Assembly: GCA_044359885.1 (NCBI GenBank)
Contig: JBIKLI010000311.1
Location: 1 to 5,239, forward strand
DNA: 5,239 nt
Source of the DNA: CAIOSQ01 sp044359885
Lineage (GTDB): Bacteria > Pseudomonadota > Alphaproteobacteria > CACIAM-22H2
Reading direction: 5' to 3'
Numbering within the stretch: the stretch's first letter is position 1; each line of letters opens with the position of its first letter. Below are positions 1-5,239 of the stretch, piece by piece. Position numbers and translations under genes: made by a program. The notes under the pieces were generated by a model that ran no database searches, had not been told where the DNA came from, and was given only the letters and a program-made list of their open reading frames with translations.

Positions 1-640
1 GGTTGGCGATGACGCCCCCGAGCCTCACGTCGTAGTTCTTGGCCTTCGCCCCGATCGCCGCCACGATGCGGTTCATCGCGAAGATCGAATCGAAATCGTT
101 CGCGGCCACGATCAGCCCACGGTCCGCGTGCTGAAGCGGGGACGCGAAGCCTCCGCAGACCACGTCGCCAAGGACGTCGAACACGACGACATCCGTGTCG
201 TCGAGCAGCCGGTGCTCCTTCAGGAGCTTCACGGTCTGGCCCACCACATAGCCACCGCAGCCGGTCCCCGCCGGCGGTCCGCCCGCCTCGACGCACATGA
301 CGCCGTTGTAGCCCTCGTAGACGAAGTCTTCGACGCGCAGCTCCTCGGCATGGAAATTGACGCTTTCAAGGACGTCGATGACCGTCGGCATCAGCCGCTT
401 GGTCAGCGTGAACGTCGAGTCATGCTTGGGATCGCAGCCGATCTGAAGGACCCGCTTGCCGATCTTCGAGAAGGCCACCGACAGGTTCGACGAGGTCGTG
501 CTCTTGCCGATCCCCCCCTTCCCGTAAACCGCGAAGACCTTGGCTCCTTCGATCTTCATCGAGGCATCCTGATGGACCTGCAGCGATCCCTCGCCGTCGC
601 CTCTGGCGGTCCGCGGCCTGGTAGGGGTCAAGATGGTCAT
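1..640 (-). CDS. bchL: BchL, DPOR ATP-dependent iron-sulfur reductase (5' part; 3' end outside window)
   Basis: This is the NifH-like homodimeric reductase of DPOR. It couples MgATP hydrolysis to electron transfer from a [4Fe-4S] cluster, shared between two monomers, to BchN-BchB. I translated 213 residues of a protein usually about 300 long; the stop codon is beyond position 1. The visible sequence has a 28-residue N-terminal tail with DGEGSLQVHQD (15-25) and the deviant Walker A GKGGIGKST (40-48, Lys41 and Lys46). It also has a switch I-like GCDPKHDST (68-76), VEAGGPPAGTGCGG with cluster ligand Cys128, and DVLGDVVCGGFA with cluster ligand Cys162. The 34-residue spacing of the two cysteines fits BchL/NifH proteins. 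NDFDSIFAMNRIV (181-193) separates it from NifH and matches BchL/ChlL. The chosen ATG (640-638) overlaps the bchH stop as ATGA and has a strong ribosome binding site 7 nt upstream. In purple bacteria bchM often follows, but that is not visible here. Confidence 0.98.
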   Translation of the reverse strand, partial: MTILTPTRPRTARGDGEGSLQVHQDASMKIEGAKVFAVYGKGGIGKSTTSSNLSVAFSKIGKRVLQIGCDPKHDSTFTLTKRLMPTVIDVLESVNFHAEELRVEDFVYEGYNGVMCVEAGGPPAGTGCGGYVVGQTVKLLKEHRLLDDTDVVVFDVLGDVVCGGFASPLQHADRGLIVAANDFDSIFAMNRIVAAIGAKAKNYDVRLGGVIAN

Positions 641-3600
641 GCGGCCACTCCTCCGGTCACGCCTTCGAGACGTTCTTCCAATTCGTCGCCGGCGCGGCGC
701 AGCGCCTCGAGTGTCTCGCTGTCGGCCTGCCAGAAACGTCGCTGCTCGGCCTCGAGGAGCCGATTCGCGAGCCGCGCCGAAGCCGCTGGATTGAGAGCGG
801 CCAACCGTTCGCGCATGTTGCGGTCGAGCACGAATGTTTCCGTCACGCGGCGATAGACCCAGGCCGGCACCTTGCCCGTCGTCGCCGACCATCCCATCGC
901 GTTCGTGACATGCTCGTCGAGCTGACGCGCCCCCTCGTACCCGTGCTCCAGCATGCTTTCGTACCAGGCCGGATTGAGGATGCGCGTGCGCGCCTCCAGC
1001 GCGACTTGCTCGCCCAGCGTGCGGATCGTGCCTTCGCCGCGGGTCTGGTCGCCGATATAGATGGCCGGCGCCGCGCCGCCTCTCGCCCGCTCCGCAGCCT
1101 TGCTGATGCCGCCCAGCGTGTCGAAGTAATGCGAGATCGTCGTGATGCTCAGTTCGACCGAGTCGAGATTCTGGAAGGCTGCCTCGACATCGGCGAGCGC
1201 GCGATTCATCAGCGCCGGGCTGGCGACGGTTCGACCATCGGGTGCGTAGGCGAAGCTCTTGCGCCGCACGAACGTCTCGCCGAGTTCGTCGGCATCCTGC
1301 CATGCGCCGTTGTCGACCAGCAGGTTGACATTCGCGCCGTAGACGCCTTCGGCATTGCCGAACACCCGGAGGGCCGCCGTCGCGAGGTCGCAGCCGGTCT
1401 CGCGCGAATAGGCCAGCGCATGCTTGCGCACGAAGTTCCGGTCCTCGGGTTCCTCGGCCGAGGCGGCGAGCCATGCCGCTTCCGCCAGCATCTTGCATTG
1501 CAGCGGGAGCAGGTCGCGAAAGATCCCGGACAGCGTCATCACGACGTCGATGCGCGGCCCGTCGAGTTCGTCGAGGGGCAGCAACCGCGCACCGGTGAGG
1601 CGGCCGTATGAATCGAAGCGCGGCGCGGCGCCCATCAGAGCCAGCGCCTGGGCAATCGGTCCACCTTCGCTCTTCAGGTTGTCGGTACCCCAGAGAACGA
1701 TCGCGACCGATTCGGGTATCGCGCCGGTTTCCGCGACATGACGATCGAGCAGCAGACGCGCCTGACGGGTGCCCCTGCTGACCGCGAACATGCTTGGGAT
1801 CCGGAACGGGTCGAAACCATGCATGTTCCTCCCCGTCGGAAGGATGTCCGGGTTCGTGAGCAGATCCCCACCCGCGACGGGCCGCACATAGCGACCGGAG
1901 AGCGCCTTGAGGAGGCCATCCATCTCTTGGTTGTCGGCGAGCAGCCTGTCGATCCGCTTGATCTCCGCGAACCGCTCCGCCGACCAGTCGCCCGCGGGTA
2001 CGGGTTGCCCATGGACCAGCGCTTCGATCGCGTCGCGCGAAGGTCCGCCGGGGCCGGAGCCCGAGAGCACGAGGAGGGTTTCGATCCGCTTGTCGGCGTC
2101 GGGCGGTGCCCCGAAGACATGCAGGCCCTGCGGAATGAGGGTGGTTTCGAGTTCGTCGAGCGTGGCGGTCAGAGCCGAGATCTCGGCCTCTCCTGCGTTC
2201 GGCCATTGCGGCTCCACGGCCGCGAGATCGATCGCCGCCGCCTGCGCCTGGATCATGCCCGCAAGGTCGTACCGCTCGGCCGCATTCTCGGGAGGCAGCG
2301 CCCGCCAGCGACCGATCGAGCGGCGCAGCGCCGACAGATCCCGGTAGAGGCCGGCATGGGCCAGAGGCGGCGTCAGATAGGTGACAAGCGTCGCACCCGA
2401 CCGCCGCTTGGCCACCGTCCCCTCCGACGGATTGTTGGCAGCGTAGAGGTATACATGCGGCAGGTCGCCGGCCAAACGGCTGGGCCAGCACGCGCCGGAC
2501 ATGCCTGTCTGCTTGCCAGGCATGAATTCCAGCGCGCCATGCGTTCCGAAATGAAGCAGCGCCGAGGCCCTGAAATCGTCCCGGATCCAGCGGTAGAACG
2601 CAGCGAAGGCATGCGTCGGCGCCCGGCCCTTCTCGAACATCAGGCGCATCGGGTCGCCCTCGTAGCCGAACCCCGGCTGCAGGCCGACGAACAGGTTCCC
2701 GAACCGCTCGCCCAGAACGAACAACGACCGGCCGTCGGTCAACTGCCGGCCCGGTGCCGGGCCCCACACCGCCTCGATTTCGTTCAACCAGGGTTCCTGG
2801 CGCACATGATCGTCGACCGCAATCCGGGCATGGACGTTCGCGATTGCGCCATGGCGCTCGGCATTGCCCTCCAGCAGCCGGCGCCGGAGCGCCTCCGGCG
2901 ATGCAGGGACATCGACATTGTAGCCCTCGCGCGCAAGCGCCTTCATCGTCCGGTGAAGCGACTCGAAGACGGAGAGATGGGCCGCCGTACCGGCATTTCC
3001 CGCATTCGGGGGGAAATTGAACAATACAACGGCGACCCGGCGCTCGGCGGCGCGCGCCCGCCGCAGTTCCACCAGCTTGCGAACCCGCGCCGCGAGGCTC
3101 GCGGTGCGCTCCTTGCACGACCGCATCTCCGTGCCCGCGCCGACTTCCGGAAAGACGCACGCCTCGGCGCAGCCGCGACACGGTTTCCCAGACCCGCTCG
3201 ACCGGCCACCGAACACCTGCGACCCGCCAGCGCCGTCAAGTTCCGGCAGCGCGACCATGATCGTGCTTTCGACCGGCATCAGGCCCCTCGCCGAGACGGC
3301 CCATTCCTCGAGGGTCTGGAATTCGAGCGGATGCGCGGTCACGTAGGGGACGTCGAGCCGGGCCAGCACATCCTCCGCCGCACGCGAATCGTTGTAGGCA
3401 GGCCCGCCGACGAGAGAAAAACCGGTGAGCGAAACGACCGCGTCCACGCATGGCCGCCCGTCACGCATGAAGAAGCGCTCGATCGCGGGCCGTGCATCGA
3501 GCCCCGCCGCGAAAACCGGGACGGTGCGCAACCCGCGCGCCTCTAGGGCCGCGATCGCGCCGTCGTAATGGGCGGCGTTGCCGGCGAGAAGATACGAGCG

Positions 3601-4368
3601 CATGACCAGCACACCCACCGTCCCGCAGGCGTCCGAGGGCCCGGCGGGCAGACGGTCGGCGCTTTCGGCGATCCTGCCGGCCATGGCGGGGTGATAGACG
3701 CCCACGTCAGGATATTCTGCGGGCGGCTCGGCCTTCACGGCCGTGCGAAGCCCCCTGCGTGCGCCGTCGGCGTAACGTTCGACGAGCATCCGGATCAGGT
3801 TCGCGAAGTTCTCGCGAGAGCCGGCGAGCCAGTATTGGAGGGCGATGAAATAGGCGCGCAGGTCCTGCGCAGTGCCCGGAACGAATCGCAACAGTTTCGG
3901 CAGCCGGCGCAGCATGCTCATCTGACGCTGACCGTTGCTTTCGCCGCTCGAGTTCTTCGCACCTCGCAGGCGCTTCAGCCAACCGATGACGCCGAGGGCC
4001 TCCGCCGACATGTTGAAGCGGCCCATTCGGGTCAGCTTCACGACCTCGCCCGCCGACATGCAGCAGACGATCGCATCGCATGAATCCCGCCTGGCCTTCA
4101 GGTCCTCGAAGACCGCGCGCACATGTTCGTCGAGGAACAGCATCGTCGCCACGATGATGTCCGCCCTGGCGATGTCCGACTTGCAGCGCGCCAGACGCTC
4201 GGCGTCGGATCCCCAGCGGTCGGCCGCGTGGATCGAGAGCTCGAGGCCGGGCAGTTCCTTTCGCAGAGTCGCGCCGGCAGCCATCGCCGCGCCCGAAAGA
4301 TGGCTGTCCATCGTCACGAGGACGACGCGGATCGGTGTCGGGTCAGCGGGAGAAATGCGCCTTGGCAT
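637..4368 (-). CDS. bchH: BchH, magnesium chelatase porphyrin-binding subunit
   Basis: This is the large subunit of magnesium chelatase. It binds protoporphyrin IX and, with the AAA+ BchI-BchD motor, inserts Mg2+ in the cytoplasm, the first committed step to bacteriochlorophyll. It is complete at 1243 aa, slightly long for purple-bacterial BchH (about 1190-1250). The N-terminal Mg-chelatase H domain begins IRVVLVTMDSHLSG (13-26). The large CobN/Mg-chelatase domain carries GGPAYNDSRAAEDVLARLDV (321-340), VESTIMVALPELDGA (366-380), VLFNFPPNAGNAGTAA (448-463), the family signature HFGTHGALEFMPGKQ (606-620), YAANNPSEGTVAKRR (642-656), GIFRDLLPLQ (948-957) and HYFDTLGGISKA (1080-1091). A CX2CX3CX13C motif lies at 397-418. 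The ATG at 4368 is preferred because the next options (GTG 18, ATG 20) would remove the first beta strand. A cobaltochelatase CobN assignment is less likely given the flanking bchB and bchL genes and the BchH-type signatures. Codons TTA, CTA and TCA are nearly absent, consistent with a native high-GC gene. Confidence 0.98.
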   Translation of the reverse strand: MPRRISPADPTPIRVVLVTMDSHLSGAAMAAGATLRKELPGLELSIHAADRWGSDAERLARCKSDIARADIIVATMLFLDEHVRAVFEDLKARRDSCDAIVCCMSAGEVVKLTRMGRFNMSAEALGVIGWLKRLRGAKNSSGESNGQRQMSMLRRLPKLLRFVPGTAQDLRAYFIALQYWLAGSRENFANLIRMLVERYADGARRGLRTAVKAEPPAEYPDVGVYHPAMAGRIAESADRLPAGPSDACGTVGVLVMRSYLLAGNAAHYDGAIAALEARGLRTVPVFAAGLDARPAIERFFMRDGRPCVDAVVSLTGFSLVGGPAYNDSRAAEDVLARLDVPYVTAHPLEFQTLEEWAVSARGLMPVESTIMVALPELDGAGGSQVFGGRSSGSGKPCRGCAEACVFPEVGAGTEMRSCKERTASLAARVRKLVELRRARAAERRVAVVLFNFPPNAGNAGTAAHLSVFESLHRTMKALAREGYNVDVPASPEALRRRLLEGNAERHGAIANVHARIAVDDHVRQEPWLNEIEAVWGPAPGRQLTDGRSLFVLGERFGNLFVGLQPGFGYEGDPMRLMFEKGRAPTHAFAAFYRWIRDDFRASALLHFGTHGALEFMPGKQTGMSGACWPSRLAGDLPHVYLYAANNPSEGTVAKRRSGATLVTYLTPPLAHAGLYRDLSALRRSIGRWRALPPENAAERYDLAGMIQAQAAAIDLAAVEPQWPNAGEAEISALTATLDELETTLIPQGLHVFGAPPDADKRIETLLVLSGSGPGGPSRDAIEALVHGQPVPAGDWSAERFAEIKRIDRLLADNQEMDGLLKALSGRYVRPVAGGDLLTNPDILPTGRNMHGFDPFRIPSMFAVSRGTRQARLLLDRHVAETGAIPESVAIVLWGTDNLKSEGGPIAQALALMGAAPRFDSYGRLTGARLLPLDELDGPRIDVVMTLSGIFRDLLPLQCKMLAEAAWLAASAEEPEDRNFVRKHALAYSRETGCDLATAALRVFGNAEGVYGANVNLLVDNGAWQDADELGETFVRRKSFAYAPDGRTVASPALMNRALADVEAAFQNLDSVELSITTISHYFDTLGGISKAAERARGGAAPAIYIGDQTRGEGTIRTLGEQVALEARTRILNPAWYESMLEHGYEGARQLDEHVTNAMGWSATTGKVPAWVYRRVTETFVLDRNMRERLAALNPAASARLANRLLEAEQRRFWQADSETLEALRRAGDELEERLEGVTGGVAA
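648..654 (-). promoter_or_regulatory. Strong ribosome binding site for bchL inside the bchH 3' end
   Basis: On the minus strand this reads GGAGGAG, followed by a 7-nt spacer and the bchL ATG at 640. It is a near-perfect match to the anti-Shine-Dalgarno sequence. It lies within the last codons of bchH, encoding part of its GVTGGVAA tail, so ribosomes can start bchL independently as well as by termination-reinitiation at the ATGA overlap. It settles the bchL start. Confidence 0.88.
2882..2900. repeat. Perfect 8-bp inverted repeat with 3-nt loop within bchH
   Basis: The arms CGCCGGAG (2882-2889) and CTCCGGCG (2893-2900) are exact reverse complements separated by CGC. A very GC-rich hairpin could form in the bchH message near codons 490-496 (Pro-Glu-Ala-Leu-Arg-Arg-Arg). 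There is no U-tract on either side and the reading frame continues, so it is not an intrinsic terminator. It may be only a by-product of high-GC codon choice. Confidence 0.45.
3115..3180 (-). other. Putative Fe-S cluster cysteine motif of BchH (CX2CX3CX13C)
   Basis: Codons 397-418 of bchH encode Cys397, Cys400, Cys404 and Cys418. They lie in a Gly/Ser-rich, probably flexible segment between the ELDGA..FGGRS region and the VLFNFPPNAGNAG block. From memory of the literature, Rhodobacter capsulatus BchH was reported to contain an oxygen-sensitive iron-sulfur cluster assigned to a similar four-cysteine motif, which oxygenic ChlH proteins lack. Four closely placed cysteines in an otherwise cysteine-poor protein support metal binding here, but the cofactor is inferred. 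Confidence 0.7.
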
Positions 4369-4384
4369 CGTAGAGCGTTTCCAC
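4343..4384 (-). promoter_or_regulatory. bchB-bchH translational coupling junction (26-bp overlap)
   Basis: The bchH ATG (4368-4366) lies inside the last codons of bchB, out of frame with it, within the GATGCC that encodes Asp-Ala of the conserved ETLYDAKAHF end. The bchB TGA is at 4345-4343, so the coding regions share 26 bp. The only ribosome-binding-like sequence upstream is a weak GGAAA around 4378-4382, with its GGA 11 nt from the ATG. This suggests that bchH translation relies mainly on ribosomes arriving from bchB. The coupling is inferred; the overlap is seen directly. Confidence 0.7.
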
Positions 4385-5239
4385 GGTGATCGGCGTCAGT
4401 CCGCGCTCGGCGGCGAAGCGCTCGCAGTTCCGCCTCGCCTTGCCGCGCACGAAGAATGGGATCTTCCTCAATTCGATCTCGGCCTCCGCCGTCCAGGCAG
4501 GCTGGCCGCTGGCGGCTTCTGGCGCATCGGCCTTCGCGTTCACCAGGATCGGCTTCGGCGCCCCTCCCGGCTGCGCGCCGAGATGCGAGGGCGCCGCGTC
4601 GCCGTGGAACTCGAAATCCTCGCGGAACATCGCAAGGAGATGCTCTTCCAGTCCCATTGTCAGCGGATGGATCCAGGTGTCGAACAGGACGTTCGCGCCC
4701 TCGGCACCCATCTGGGGCGAGTACCGGGCCGGGAAGTCCTGCACATGCACCGGCGCGGATATGACCGCGCAGGGCAGACCCAGTCGCTTCGCGATATGCC
4801 GCTCCATCTGCGTACCCAGCACGAGTTCCGGCTGCGCCTTGGCGATCGCAGCCTCGACCTCCAGGTAGTCGTCCGTGACCAGCGCCTCCACCCCGTATCG
4901 CTGGCCTGCGGCACGAACCTCTCGTGCGAACTCCCGGGAGTAGGTGCCGAGACCGACGACGTCGAAGCCGATCTCTTCCGCGGCCACGCGGGCTGCGGCC
5001 AGGGCGTGGGTCGCGTCGCCGAACACGAAGACGCGCTTGCCGGTCAGATAGTTCGAGTCGACGGAGCGGGCGTACCAGTCCGCCCGTGGCACAGGAATGT
5101 CCTGCGGCGGCACCATCTTGGCGAGCGCGCAGATTTCATCGACGAATTCACGTGTGCCGCGTGCTCCGATGGGGATCGTCCGCGTATAGGGCTGTCCGAA
5201 GTTCTTCTCGAGGAGCTTCGCGGCCGGCAGCGCGATTTC
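4343..5239 (-). CDS. bchB: BchB, DPOR catalytic subunit B (3' part; 5' end outside window)
   Basis: This is subunit B of light-independent (dark-operative) protochlorophyllide oxidoreductase. With BchN it forms the NifDK-like heterotetramer that reduces the C17=C18 bond of protochlorophyllide using electrons from BchL. The frame is open from the window edge at 5239 to the TGA at 4345-4343, giving 298 visible residues of a family usually about 510-540 long. The ATG at 5116 is internal: the 41 codons before it remain open and read as BchB-like sequence, so the true start lies beyond the window. Visible marks, numbered from the edge, are YLTGKRVFVFGDATH (64-78), the LGTQMERHIAKRLGLPC stretch (141-157), SAPVHVQDFPARYSPQMG (161-178) and FDTWIHPLTMGLEEHL (186-201). 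A variable Ala/Pro/Gly-rich linker (about 212-248) leads to the C-terminal PCP_red-type domain (about 249-296), which contains RKIPFFVRGKARRN and ends ETLYDAKAHFSR. The cluster ligands expected near the N-terminus are not in view. The 3' end overlaps bchH by 26 bp, as expected within one operon. Confidence 0.97.
   Translation of the reverse strand, partial: EIALPAAKLLEKNFGQPYTRTIPIGARGTREFVDEICALAKMVPPQDIPVPRADWYARSVDSNYLTGKRVFVFGDATHALAAARVAAEEIGFDVVGLGTYSREFAREVRAAGQRYGVEALVTDDYLEVEAAIAKAQPELVLGTQMERHIAKRLGLPCAVISAPVHVQDFPARYSPQMGAEGANVLFDTWIHPLTMGLEEHLLAMFREDFEFHGDAAPSHLGAQPGGAPKPILVNAKADAPEAASGQPAWTAEAEIELRKIPFFVRGKARRNCERFAAERGLTPITVETLYDAKAHFSR

Noticed and set aside
1..640. Nitrogenase iron protein NifH
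   Set aside because: The P-loop and cluster cysteines are shared, but the DGEGSLQVH tail, the NDFDSIFAMNRIV stretch and the bchB-bchH context identify BchL.
128..856. A 242-codon open frame on the plus strand across the bchL-bchH junction
   Set aside because: It is antisense to two well-supported genes, and its translation is low-complexity and Arg/Ser-rich in the second half. It is explained by the same codon-register effect.
910..1611. A 233-codon open frame on the plus strand
   Set aside because: It is antisense to bchH in the same codon register, and the translation shows no domain I recognise.
2882..2900. An intrinsic terminator
   Set aside because: The hairpin has no following T-tract on either strand and sits in the middle of an intact reading frame.
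1738..3546. A 602-codon open frame on the plus strand
   Set aside because: It lies wholly antisense to bchH in the register where stops would need TTA, CTA or TCA sense codons. Its product is Arg/Pro/His-rich without recognisable domains, while bchH on the other strand matches its family from end to end.
4309..4368. A later start for bchH at GTG codon 18 or ATG codon 20
   Set aside because: These would delete the conserved IRVVLVT strand that begins the family's N-terminal domain. The ATG at 4368 keeps it and fits an overlapping operon junction.
637..4368. A cobaltochelatase CobN rather than BchH
   Set aside because: CobN is related, but the BchH-type N-terminal domain, the HFGTHGALEFMPGKQ form of the signature and placement between bchB and bchL favour magnesium chelatase.
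4343..5116. A 257-residue BchB starting at the ATG at 5116
   Set aside because: The frame stays open upstream to the window edge, with 41 more BchB-like codons. The family is about twice this length, so this Met is internal and the gene is cut by the window, not truncated.

Overview
The window is a fully coding, high-GC piece of a bacteriochlorophyll biosynthesis operon (a photosynthesis gene cluster) from an anoxygenic phototrophic bacterium. All three genes lie on the minus strand and are transcribed from right to left: bchB (3' part only), bchH (complete) and bchL (5' part only). The order bchB-bchH-bchL is the one familiar from the bchFNBHLM segment of purple bacteria. The proteins look purple-bacterial, and an alphaproteobacterium is the likeliest host. 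The sequence alone does not fix a genus.

Layout: positions 5239-4343 hold the C-terminal 298 residues of BchB, a catalytic subunit of dark-operative protochlorophyllide oxidoreductase (DPOR). Positions 4368-637 hold BchH (1243 aa), the porphyrin-binding subunit of magnesium chelatase. Positions 640-1 hold the first 213 residues of BchL, the ATP-dependent iron-sulfur reductase of DPOR. There is no intergenic DNA. bchB and bchH overlap by 26 bp, and bchH and bchL overlap by 4 bp in an ATGA junction. A strong GGAGGAG ribosome binding site for bchL lies inside the last codons of bchH. I see no promoter, terminator, tRNA, CRISPR array, insertion sequence or other mobile element. The operon promoter must lie to the right of the window, and bchL (probably then bchM) continues to the left.

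How the genes work together: BchH, with BchI and BchD encoded elsewhere, inserts Mg2+ into protoporphyrin IX, the first committed step toward bacteriochlorophyll. Several steps later, BchL passes ATP-driven electrons to the BchN-BchB heterotetramer, which reduces ring D of protochlorophyllide to give chlorophyllide a. DPOR is oxygen-sensitive. This BchH also carries a four-cysteine motif of the type proposed to bind an oxygen-sensitive Fe-S cluster, so an early and a late step may both depend on low oxygen.

I found no evidence of an undescribed system here. The points worth a second look are the BchH cysteine motif, the two coding overlaps, the BchL N-terminal tail and a few local sequence features. 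The long open frames on the plus strand are explained by codon usage in the real genes.
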